Shown: in pieces, positions 1 to 7,356 of the stretch
Numbering within the stretch: the stretch's first letter is position 1
Layout of the letters: each line of letters opens with the position of its first letter
NCBI RefSeq assembly: GCF_014650555.1
Contig: NZ_BMVE01000001.1
Location: 186,001 to 250,000 of the forward strand
Source of the DNA: Streptomyces goshikiensis
Lineage (GTDB): Bacteria > Actinomycetota > Actinomycetes > Streptomycetales > Streptomycetaceae
Direction: 5' to 3'
Length of the DNA stretch: 64,000 nt
Notes under the pieces: generated by a model
Database searches by the model: none
The model's input: only the letters and a program-made list of their open reading frames with translations
What the model was told of the DNA's origin: nothing
Position numbers and translations under genes: made by a program

Positions 1-849
1 CAGCAGGACGTCCGAGCGGCGCTCCGCCGGGTCGCCGGTGTCGTGGACCGGCGGGTTCTCACGGTTGTTGGAGGGCAGCATCGAGATGAGGTAGCGGACC
101 TCCGAGATGCAGGTCTCCTCGTCGTCGTACGCGAAGTGCGCAACGCCCGAGGTCTCCGCGTGCACGTCGGCGCCGCCCAGACCGTTCTGCGAGATCTCCT
201 CGCCCGTCACCGCCCGGACCACGTCCGGACCGGTGATGAACATCTGCGAGGTGTCACGGACCATGAACACGAAGTCCGTCAGCGCCGGCGAGTACGCCGC
301 ACCGCCCGCGCACGGGCCCAGCATCACCGAGATCTGCGGGATCACACCCGAGGCCTTCGTGTTCCGCTGGAAGATCCCGCCGTAACCGGCCAGCGCCGAG
401 ACGCCCTCCTGGATACGCGCACCCGCACCGTCGTTCAGCGACACCAGCGGCGCACCCGCCGCGATCGCCATGTCCATGATCTTGTGGATCTTCGTCGCGT
501 GCGCCTCACCCAGCGCGCCACCGAAGATCCGGAAGTCGTGCGCGTAGACGAAGACCGTCCGGCCCTCGACCTTCCCCCACCCCGTGATCACACCATCGGT
601 GTAGGGCTTCTTGCCCTCCAGACCGAACCCGGTCGCCCGGTGCCGGCGCAACTGCTCGACCTCATGGAACGAACCCTCGTCAAGGAGCAGCGCGATCCGC
701 TCCCGGGCCGTCAGCTTGCCCTTGGCGTGCTGCGCCTCGGTCGCCCGGTCGCTGGGGCCGCGCCGGGCCTGCTCGCGCAGGTCGTGCAGCTCGGCCACAC
801 GGCCACGGGCATCCGTCGGCTCGCTCGAAGTCTGATCCACAACGGTCAT
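1..849 (-). CDS. Acyl-CoA carboxylase beta (carboxyltransferase) subunit, 3' part outside window
   Basis: The first 283 residues are present, starting at an ATG at 849; the rest lies beyond base 1. The sequence is a biotin-dependent carboxyltransferase of the AccD5/PccB type: N-terminal TARERI and LLDEGSF, then SALAGYGGIF, the glycine-rich oxyanion region MLGPCAGGAAYSPAL, and FITGPDVV. The family transfers carboxyl from biotin to acetyl- or propionyl-CoA, giving malonyl- or methylmalonyl-CoA for fatty acid and polyketide synthesis. In S. coelicolor the gene at this position is called accB (acetyl/propionyl-CoA carboxylase), recalled not searched. It is divergent from the YceI gene. Family certain; substrate preference not readable here. 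Confidence 0.93.
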   Translation of the reverse strand, partial: MTVVDQTSSEPTDARGRVAELHDLREQARRGPSDRATEAQHAKGKLTARERIALLLDEGSFHEVEQLRRHRATGFGLEGKKPYTDGVITGWGKVEGRTVFVYAHDFRIFGGALGEAHATKIHKIMDMAIAAGAPLVSLNDGAGARIQEGVSALAGYGGIFQRNTKASGVIPQISVMLGPCAGGAAYSPALTDFVFMVRDTSQMFITGPDVVRAVTGEEISQNGLGGADVHAETSGVAHFAYDDEETCISEVRYLISMLPSNNRENPPVHDTGDPAERRSDVLL

Positions 850-1020
850 GTACTGACCTTACGAAGCCGGTCCCCGAAAACCCTCCGTTGGATCCACACA
901 GTCTCGGGCGCGTTCCGCTGTGCGGGCCGGACAGATACTCCGAATGATGCAAGGACTTCACCAGCCGGGGCGGGTGCCCGTTGTGGGGGTCCAACAAAAT
1001 CTCACGACGCGGGCTCAGAT

Positions 1021-1071
1021 GTTGAAATTTGAACGGAATAGGTCTAACGTCGTTCTCGTTGAAAGTTCAAC
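1021..1071 (+). promoter_or_regulatory. YceI promoter with two near-identical 14-bp operator-like boxes
   Basis: GTTGAAATTTGAAC (1021-1034) and GTTGAAAGTTCAAC (1058-1071) begin 37 bp apart and differ at two positions; the second is a perfect palindrome of 6-bp arms. A plausible promoter lies between and under them: TTGAAA at 1022-1027 and TAACGT at 1045-1050 with a 17-bp spacer. The boxes would therefore cover the -35 and the start region. Palindromes of this kind are typical of MarR- or TetR-type repressors; which regulator binds is unknown and none is encoded next door. Confidence 0.55.
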
Positions 1072-1113
1072 AACAGCACGGCCCATCAGCAGCACGCTAT
1101 CGAGGAGGAAGTC

Positions 1114-1731
1114 ATGGGTATCTTCACCCGCCGCAGCCAGGAGTCCGCCGACGTGAACACCGCCGTCACCACGCTGGAGGTGGACCCGGCCCTGGCCGCG
1201 CTCACCGGTGACTACGTCATCGACGCCTCCCACAGCAGCGTCGGCTTCACCGTCCGCCACGCGATGGTCACCAACGTGCGCGGCAGCTTCGCCGACCACG
1301 AGGGCACCCTCCACCTGGACGGCTCGGACCCCTCCCGCTCCACCGCCTCCATCGACGTGCGGATCACCTCCGTGGACACCGGCATCGCCGACCGCGACGC
1401 CCACCTGCGCGGCGGCGACTTCTTCGACGCCGAGGCCTTCCCCCTGATGAGCTTCCGCTCCACCCGGGCGGCTCAGCTGGGCGGCGACACGTACCGCATC
1501 ACCGGTGACCTGACGATCAAGGGCGTCACGCGGCCGCTCTCCATCGACCTGGAGTTCAACGGCTCCGCCACCGACGTCTACGGCAACGAGCGCGTCGGCT
1601 TCGAGGGCACCGCCGAGATCCTGCGCTCCGACTGGGGCCTGACCTGGAACGCCGCGCTGGAGACCGGCGGCGTGATGGTCAGCGACAAGGTGAAGCTGAC
1701 CTTCGACATCTCGGCGATCAAGCAGGCCTGA
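1114..1731 (+). CDS. YceI family lipid-binding protein
   Basis: A 205-residue protein with the YceI beta-barrel (lipocalin-like) fold from about residue 30: GDYVIDASHSSVGFTVRHAM, then VRGSF, FPLMSFRST, YRITGDLTIKGVTRP and a C-terminal WGLTWNAALETGGVMVSD. YceI proteins bind isoprenoid or polyprenoid lipids in a hydrophobic cavity. There is no signal peptide; a polar N-terminal tail of about 30 residues precedes the domain, so it is probably cytoplasmic. A strong ribosome binding site (GAGGAGGAA) precedes the ATG. Paired operator-like boxes upstream suggest repression by a MarR/TetR-type factor. Family confident; ligand unknown. Confidence 0.92.
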   Translation: MGIFTRRSQESADVNTAVTTLEVDPALAALTGDYVIDASHSSVGFTVRHAMVTNVRGSFADHEGTLHLDGSDPSRSTASIDVRITSVDTGIADRDAHLRGGDFFDAEAFPLMSFRSTRAAQLGGDTYRITGDLTIKGVTRPLSIDLEFNGSATDVYGNERVGFEGTAEILRSDWGLTWNAALETGGVMVSDKVKLTFDISAIKQA

Positions 1732-1753
1732 CGGGCGCGGACCGGGGGCGGCG

Positions 1754-3091
1754 CTAGAAGCCGCCCCCGCCGTCGAACCCGCCGCCCCCGTCGAAGCCGC
1801 CACCGCCGCCGAAGTCCCCGCCGCCGAAGTCGGACGGGTTGAAGTCGGCCCCGGAGACGTCCCCGCCGTCGAAGCCGTTGCCGCCGCCGAAGTCGGAGGC
1901 GTAGGCGGGGCCGGACATCATCGAACCGAGCATCGTGCCCACCAGCAGCCCGGGCAGGATGCCGCCCCCGAAGTAGCCGCCGGCCCAGGGACCGTACGCC
2001 GGGCCGGCGTCGTAGTACGGGCGAGGCCCGTGCTCCGTGTCGACCGTACGGACCGCCGGGTCCAGGCCGTCGCGCAGCCGTACGGCGTCCGCCGCGCAGA
2101 CCGGGACCGTACGGGCGGACCCGCCGGCCGGCGCCCACTGCGCGTCCTCGGTGCTCGGCCCGTGCCGGGGGTCGAAGAAGCAGGGCGAGCGGCGCTCGGG
2201 CAACGGCGCGCCCCTACGGCGGGCGTCGAGGGAGGCCAGGGCGAACCGGCCGTCCTCCAGCGCCTGGGTCACGCCCTTGACCTCTTCCGGGTACCGCACC
2301 GAGCCCATGATCTGCTTGGCCTTCTCGTACGAGTCCAGGCCCTGCTCGTAGTCCTTGCGCATGGCGTCGTCCGCGCCGGGCTCACCGGGGTGGAAGTCCA
2401 GCCGGTCGAGCTCCTCGCCGAAGGCCGTGATGTCCTCGTCGACCACCACGCGCAGCCGCTCGACGGCCTCGCGCCGGGTCTCCTCCTTCTGCCGCCGGTT
2501 CCGGCGGACCAGCAGGTACGCGCCGGTGCCGCCGGCGGCGGCTACCGCGCCGAGGGTGATCAGTCCGCCGACCGGGGCGCCGGTGTCCGCGCCGGAGCCG
2601 CCCCAGGAGGCCGGGGCGCCGCCCTTGACCTGGGTGAGGGCCTGGTCGACGAAGTTGTTCAGCTGGGTCACCGCGTCGGGCGAGCCCACCTTCACGGCGT
2701 CGGTGAGGTTCCGTACCGCGTTGGCCGGCATGACCGCCCGGTCGGCCCCGGCGTCGAAGCCGTCGCCGAGCCGGATCGCGTAGAGCCCGGTGATCCCTGT
2801 CTCGGCCCGCACGGCGCGCAGCACCGACTCCGCGGGGAACTCGCCGTTCGCGGGCAGCACGGCGACGAAGACCGGCTTACCGGCGTCCTTGATCTTCTTC
2901 GCGAGCGCGTCGGCGTCGGCCTTGGGCAGCTGAGCCTCGGCGCGGGGGTCGACATAGACCGGCCCGTCCTTGAGGGCCTCCCCCACGGCGGCGACCCCGG
3001 TGGCCGCCGACGCCTGCGGGGCGGCCACGAGGGCGACCCCGAACAGGGCCAGCAGCAGACCCGCGAATATGGATGTCAGCCTGGTCCTCAT
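1754..3091 (-). CDS. TPM-domain membrane protein with Gly-rich tail
   Basis: A 445-residue protein. Residues 1-30 form a signal peptide (FAGLLLALFGVALVAA, then ASA), residues 40-155 resemble a TPM_phosphatase domain facing outside, residues 175-196 form one transmembrane helix followed by RRNRR (stop transfer), and a cytoplasmic part with an E/R-rich coiled-coil segment follows. The C-terminus is low-complexity FGGGNGFDGG-type repeats (about 400-445), a common tail in actinobacterial TPM proteins. The start ATG at 3091 is chosen because it opens the signal peptide. It is convergent with YceI and divergent from the lipoprotein gene at 3201. Function not assignable; possibly envelope stress or photosystem-repair-like TPM chemistry. 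Confidence 0.82.
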   Translation of the reverse strand: MRTRLTSIFAGLLLALFGVALVAAPQASAATGVAAVGEALKDGPVYVDPRAEAQLPKADADALAKKIKDAGKPVFVAVLPANGEFPAESVLRAVRAETGITGLYAIRLGDGFDAGADRAVMPANAVRNLTDAVKVGSPDAVTQLNNFVDQALTQVKGGAPASWGGSGADTGAPVGGLITLGAVAAAGGTGAYLLVRRNRRQKEETRREAVERLRVVVDEDITAFGEELDRLDFHPGEPGADDAMRKDYEQGLDSYEKAKQIMGSVRYPEEVKGVTQALEDGRFALASLDARRRGAPLPERRSPCFFDPRHGPSTEDAQWAPAGGSARTVPVCAADAVRLRDGLDPAVRTVDTEHGPRPYYDAGPAYGPWAGGYFGGGILPGLLVGTMLGSMMSGPAYASDFGGGNGFDGGDVSGADFNPSDFGGGDFGGGGGFDGGGGFDGGGGF

Positions 3092-3200
3092 GACCTTGAC
3101 GCTACCGGAACCGGCACTTTTCCGTGTGAGCTGGACATAAGACCGTCCCGCCCCGGACGCGACCCTTCCGCGCCTACGCTCCCGCCAGGGGGTGGGGCCG

Positions 3201-3683
3201 ATGCGACGCGCATGGCTGACGGGGACGATGGCGCTGGCCGCGCTGGGACTGCTGGCGGGGTGTACCCCGGCGACGTACGACCTGGCCGCCGTGTCCAAGG
3301 ACGCGCGGGGCCAGCCGCAGGTGGAGCTGACCTTGTGCAAGGGCGAGGCCGCAGTCGGCGCATTCGTCATGCTCCACGCCGACGGCCCGCCCGAGTCCGG
3401 GTGGAACAGCGGAATCGGAGGAAACCATGGCAGACCGGGGCCGTTCCCGCTGTTCTCACCGCCGCCGGACTGGGAGGTCAACCGGGAGGGACCCCAGTCG
3501 CTCCTGCCCGGGTACAACTACTGGGTCTCGTACCATGCCGTCGACGGCACGTCGGTCAAGTACGAGGTGATGAGCCACTTCCGGGCCGAGGACATCGAGG
3601 CCCTCGGCCCGGACCAGGTGTGGGCGCACGGCAGGGCGATGAGCCGGAAGCGCTACCGGGAGTACGTAAAGGACGAGTGCTGA
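3201..3683 (+). CDS. Small putative lipoprotein
   Basis: A 160-residue protein with a lipoprotein signal: MRRAWL, hydrophobic core ALAALG, lipobox LLAGC with Cys at residue 21. The mature part has no domain I recognise; it includes a proline-rich central stretch and a motif-like LLPGYNYWVSYH. The ATG at 3201 follows a purine-rich AGGGGGTGGGG ribosome binding site; a GTG nine bases upstream is an alternative. It faces cimA tail to tail with a 10-bp gap. Predicted to be anchored on the outer face of the membrane; function unknown. Confidence 0.75.
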   Translation: MRRAWLTGTMALAALGLLAGCTPATYDLAAVSKDARGQPQVELTLCKGEAAVGAFVMLHADGPPESGWNSGIGGNHGRPGPFPLFSPPPDWEVNREGPQSLLPGYNYWVSYHAVDGTSVKYEVMSHFRAEDIEALGPDQVWAHGRAMSRKRYREYVKDEC

Positions 3684-3693
3684 CCCCGCGGGG

Positions 3694-5319
3694 TTACTCG
3701 GGCGGTTCCACGCCCGCGCGGAGGAGGCCGTAGGTGAAGGCGTCTTCCAGGGCCTGCCAGGACGCCGCGATCACGTTCGGGGCGACGCCCACGGTGGACC
3801 AGTCGCGGCTGCCGTCGGTCGTGGAGATCAGCACGCGGGTCGTGGACTCCGTGCCGTGCTTGCCCTCCAGGATGCGGACCTTGTAGTCCACCAGCTCGAA
3901 CTTGGCCAGCTGCGGGTAGAACCGCTCCAGCGCGACCCGCAGCGCCCGGTCCAGCGCGTTGACCGGGCCGTTGCCCTCCGCCGTCGCGACGATCCGCTCC
4001 CCCTTGGCCCACAGCTTCACCGTGGCCTCGTTGGCGTGCGTGCCGTCCGGGCGGTCCTCGACGATCGCCCGCCAGGACTCGGTACGGAAGTACTTGCGCG
4101 CCCGGCCCTCGACCTCGGCGCGCAGCAGCAGCTCGAAGGAGGCGTCGGCGGCCTCGTACGTATAGCCCTGGAGCTCCCGCTCCTTGACCCGCTCGACGAC
4201 CCGCGACACCAGGGCCCGGTCCCCGCCGAGGTCGACGCCGAGCTCCTTGCCCTTGAGCTCGATGGAGGCCCGGCCGGCCATGTCGGAGACCAGCATCCGC
4301 ATGGTGTTGCCGACCCGCTCGGGGTCGATGTGCTGGTACAGGTCCGGGTCGACCTTGATGGCCGAGGCGTGCAGGCCGGCCTTGTGCGCGAAGGCCGAGA
4401 CGCCCACGTACGGCTGGTGCGTGGAGGGGGTCAGGTTCACGACCTCGGCGATGGCGTGCGAGATCCGGGTCATCTCGGCCAGCGCCCCCTCGGGGAGGAC
4501 CCGGCGCCCGTACTTGATCTCCAGCGCGGCGACGACCGGGAACAGGTTGGCGTTGCCGACGCGCTCGCCGTAGCCGTTCGCGGTGCACTGGACGTGGGTG
4601 GCCCCGGCGTCGACGGCGGCGAGGGTGTTGGCGACCGCGCAGCCGGTGTCGTCCTGGGCGTGGATGCCGAGCCGGGCGCCGGTGTCGGCGAGGACGGTCG
4701 CGACGACGGCGGTCACCTGCGCGGGCAGCATGCCGCCGTTGGTGTCGCAGAGGATGACCACGTCGGCCCCGGCCTCGTGGGCGGTGCGCACGACGGACTT
4801 CGCGTACTCGGGGTTGGCGCGGTAGCCGTCGAAGAAGTGCTCGCAGTCGACGAAGACGCGGCGGCCCTCGGCGACGAGGTGGGAGACGGTGTCCCGGACC
4901 ATCTCCAGGTTCTCGTCCAAGGTGGTGCGCAGCGCGAGCTCGACGTGGCGGTCGTGGGACTTGGCCACCAGCGTGATCACCGGGGCGCCGGACGCCAGCA
5001 GGGCCCGGACCTGCGGGTCCTCGGCGGCCGAGCCGCCAGCGCGCCGGGTCGCGCCGAAGGCGACGAGTTTCGCGTGCTTGAAGGAGATCTCGGCCCGCGC
5101 CCGGGCGAAGAACTCGGTGTCGCGGGGGTTGGCGCCGGGCCAGCCGCCCTCGATGAAGCCCACCCCGAAGTCGTCCAGGTGCCGGGCGATCGTCAGCTTG
5201 TCCGCGACCGTGAGGTTGATGCCCTCACGCTGGGCGCCGTCGCGCAGGGTGGTGTCGAAGACGTGGAAGCTGTCGTCGAGGGCCGCTGCCGCCTCTGTCG
5301 CCTCTGGTGTCGTCGTCAT
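3694..5319 (-). CDS. cimA: Citramalate synthase (CimA)
   Basis: A 541-residue HMGL-like acyltransferase. It condenses pyruvate with acetyl-CoA to (R)-citramalate, the threonine-independent entry to isoleucine. The N-terminal TIM barrel shows VFDTTLRDGAQREGI (metal and catalytic Arg-Asp), EGGWPGANPRD, LCDTNGG and HAQDDTGCAVANTLAAV (metal His). The C-terminal third is the LeuA-type regulatory domain. EGGWPGANPRDTEF and the overall length fit the CimA family (TIGR00977) rather than 2-isopropylmalate synthase. leuB, ilvE and ilvB/N/C elsewhere in the window supply later steps. A terminator-like hairpin 120 bp upstream suggests attenuation. Confidence 0.92.
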   Translation of the reverse strand: MTTTPEATEAAAALDDSFHVFDTTLRDGAQREGINLTVADKLTIARHLDDFGVGFIEGGWPGANPRDTEFFARARAEISFKHAKLVAFGATRRAGGSAAEDPQVRALLASGAPVITLVAKSHDRHVELALRTTLDENLEMVRDTVSHLVAEGRRVFVDCEHFFDGYRANPEYAKSVVRTAHEAGADVVILCDTNGGMLPAQVTAVVATVLADTGARLGIHAQDDTGCAVANTLAAVDAGATHVQCTANGYGERVGNANLFPVVAALEIKYGRRVLPEGALAEMTRISHAIAEVVNLTPSTHQPYVGVSAFAHKAGLHASAIKVDPDLYQHIDPERVGNTMRMLVSDMAGRASIELKGKELGVDLGGDRALVSRVVERVKERELQGYTYEAADASFELLLRAEVEGRARKYFRTESWRAIVEDRPDGTHANEATVKLWAKGERIVATAEGNGPVNALDRALRVALERFYPQLAKFELVDYKVRILEGKHGTESTTRVLISTTDGSRDWSTVGVAPNVIAASWQALEDAFTYGLLRAGVEPPE

Positions 5320-5661
5320 GCTGATCTGACTCCTGTCGGATGAGTGGTTCCGGGTTCCCGCCGAAGGGGTGGGCCGCCGTCACTGCCCCCATCATCGCGC
5401 GCAGCGTGCTCCCGGCAGGGATGGGGCCGGGAAACGAAAAGACCCCTCGCGGGTGCGAGAGGTCTGCGCGCGGGTCCGGGGCGCGGTGGCCGCTTCCGCG
5501 AAGGTTTTCCACGGGTCAGCGGTCACTGAGGCTGGGGACCGGCGCGCTGCTGTCCATAATCACGAGCTGAGCAGGCACGTGCGCAGTGTGCCATACCGTG
5601 CGCCGCCGGTGGACAGACATCTCAGCATGCGGGCGGGGCCGGTTCGGCCCGCCCTGCGAGG
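5320..5661 (-). other. cimA 5' region without a clear gene
   Basis: This 342-bp gap between cimA and the TetR gene holds the hairpin at 5440-5465 and, upstream of it, a short reading frame at 5516-5578 (GTG start, 20 codons) whose product would contain QLVIM, a Leu-Val-Ile run. TATGGC near 5586-5591 could be a -10 element that would make this frame nearly leaderless. The arrangement (short BCAA-containing frame, then hairpin with T run, then biosynthetic gene) resembles an attenuator, but the leader peptide is not convincing enough to call. Confidence 0.4.
5437..5465 (-). terminator. Hairpin plus T run upstream of cimA (possible attenuator)
   Basis: On the minus strand the arms AGACCTCTCGC and GCGAGGGGTCT pair over 11 positions with one mismatch, with loop ACCC, followed by TTTTC. 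It lies about 120 bp before the cimA start codon and after no recognised gene in the same direction except the TetR gene 200 bp away. It can end TetR transcription, act as a cimA attenuator, or both. Confidence 0.6.
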
Positions 5662-6267
5662 TCAGGTCAGGGCCTCGGAGAGGAACTCGCCGACGTGGTC
5701 CAGGATGTCCTGCCGGGACAGGCCGGGCAGGCCGACGGCGACCTGGATGCTGAACCCGTCGAGCAGCGCCCGCAGCCGGGCGGCGAAGCGGTCGGGGTCG
5801 ACCGCCCGGAACTCCCCGCGCGAGATGCCCTCGGCGAGCAGCGCCACCAGGTCGCGGTGCCAGGCGCCCTCGATGGCGGCCTGCCGCTCGCGTTCCTGCG
5901 GGCCGGCGTTCTGCGAGCGGTTCCAGACCTCCAGCCACAGGGTCCAGTGCGGATCCCGGGCCGCGTCCGGCACGTAGAGGTCCACGTACGCGTTCAGCCG
6001 CTCGCGCGCCGGGCCGCGGCGGGAGAGCAGGGCGCGCCGCCGGGCCCCGAGGGCGGCCTCGCTCCACTCCAGGGTCTGGAGCAGGAGCTCGTCCTTGCTG
6101 CCGAAGTAGTAGAGGAGGTGGCCGCTGCTCATGCCGACCTGGCGGCCGAGGCCGGCCATGGTCAGGCCGTCGAGGCCGCGTTCGGCGATCGTGGCCATGG
6201 CGGCGACGAGTACGTCCTCGCGCGGCGGCGCGTTCTTCCGCGCCGCCCGTACTCCACCCGCCGTCAT
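5662..6267 (-). CDS. TetR family regulator of the urease/agmatine deiminase operon
   Basis: A 201-residue protein with an N-terminal TetR helix-turn-helix: EDVLVAAMATIAERGLDGLT, then GLGRQVGMSSGHLLYYFGSKDELL at about residues 35-60. The C-terminal ligand domain contains a BetI-like pattern (WLEVWNRSQ, GISRGEF). The ATG at 6267 with GGAG upstream is chosen over an in-frame start 72 bp earlier because that one overlaps the preceding gene. It follows the agmatine deiminase gene by 28 bp, so it is probably the last gene of the ureAB-ureC-deiminase operon and a likely local regulator. Ligand unknown. Confidence 0.9.
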   Translation of the reverse strand: MTAGGVRAARKNAPPREDVLVAAMATIAERGLDGLTMAGLGRQVGMSSGHLLYYFGSKDELLLQTLEWSEAALGARRRALLSRRGPARERLNAYVDLYVPDAARDPHWTLWLEVWNRSQNAGPQERERQAAIEGAWHRDLVALLAEGISRGEFRAVDPDRFAARLRALLDGFSIQVAVGLPGLSRQDILDHVGEFLSEALT

Positions 6268-6295
6268 GGCCTCTCCTCGCGTCGTCCGCCCGGGG

Positions 6296-7330
6296 TCAGA
6301 CCTTGGGCTGCTGCTGGGTGATGCAGTGGATACCGCCACCCCCGGCGAAAATCGTACGTGCGTCGACCAGGGTCACGGTCCGCTCGGGGAAGAGTCCGCG
6401 GAAGATCTCGGCGGCCTCCTCGTCGCGCGGGTCGTCGAAGGCGCAGAGCACCACGCCGTCGTTGCAGAGGTAGTGGTTGATGTACGAGTAGTCCACCCAC
6501 TCCCCGTCCGCTTCCAGGACGGTCGGCGCGGGGATCTCCACGACCTCCAGCAGCCGGCCGTGGGCGTCGGTGGACGCGCGCAGGACGGCGGCGATGGTCT
6601 TGCAGCGCTCGTGGTCCGGGTGGGCGGGGTCGGGCTGGCTGTGCACCATGACCACGCCGGGCCGGGCGAACGCGGCGACGATGTCCACGTGGCCCTGGGT
6701 GCCGTAGGTGCCGTAGTCGCCGGCCAGGCCGTACGGGAGCCAGATCGCCTTGGTGGTGCCGAGGTGGGCGTGGATCTCGGCCTCGACCTCCTCGCGCGTC
6801 CAGCCGGGGTTGCGGCCCTGGCCCAGCTGCACGGTGTCGGTGAGGAGCACGGTGCCCTCGCCGTCGACGTGGATGGCGCCGCCCTCGTTGACGAGCGGGG
6901 TGCTGAAGGTGCGGGTGCCGGCGAGGTCGCTGACGTGCCGGGCGATCTTCGCGTCGTGGTCCCAGCGGGCCCACTCCTGGGCGCCCCAGCCGTTGAAGGT
7001 CCAGTCCACGGCGGCCAGCTCGCCGGCTCCGTTGGTGACGAAGGTGGGGCCGATGTCGCGCATCCAGGCGTCGTCGAGCTCCCGCTCGACCAAGGCCACG
7101 TCCTCGCCGACGATCGCGCGGGCGCCCTCGGCGTCACCGGGCGAGACCACGAGGGTCACGGGCTCGTACGCGCGGACCGCGCGGGCGACGGCGCCCCAGG
7201 CCTCGCGGGCCTCGGCGAGCTCCCGCTCGTCGGTGAAGGTCGGGTTGGGGCTCGGCCAGGCCATCCAGGTGCGCTCGTGGGGCGTCCACTCGGCGGGCAT
7301 CCGGAATCCGTTGGCGGCGGGCTTGGTCAT
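6296..7330 (-). CDS. Agmatine deiminase family protein
   Basis: A 344-residue guanidino-modifying enzyme of the porphyromonas-type peptidyl-arginine deiminase superfamily. The family hydrolyses agmatine to N-carbamoylputrescine and ammonia. N-terminal MPAEWTPHERTWMAWP is characteristic; the catalytic Cys sits in GGGGIHCITQQ near the C-terminus, and DNA for the acidic and His residues (GEWVDYSYINHYL, HVDGEGTVLLT) is intact. It lies 26 bp after ureC in the same direction. No N-carbamoylputrescine amidohydrolase is encoded in the window, so the fate of the carbamoyl product is open. Cytoplasmic. The substrate could also be another guanidino compound. Confidence 0.9.
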   Translation of the reverse strand: MTKPAANGFRMPAEWTPHERTWMAWPSPNPTFTDERELAEAREAWGAVARAVRAYEPVTLVVSPGDAEGARAIVGEDVALVERELDDAWMRDIGPTFVTNGAGELAAVDWTFNGWGAQEWARWDHDAKIARHVSDLAGTRTFSTPLVNEGGAIHVDGEGTVLLTDTVQLGQGRNPGWTREEVEAEIHAHLGTTKAIWLPYGLAGDYGTYGTQGHVDIVAAFARPGVVMVHSQPDPAHPDHERCKTIAAVLRASTDAHGRLLEVVEIPAPTVLEADGEWVDYSYINHYLCNDGVVLCAFDDPRDEEAAEIFRGLFPERTVTLVDARTIFAGGGGIHCITQQQPKV

Positions 7331-7356
7331 GGCAGGTCCTTAGTGGATGTTCCGGA

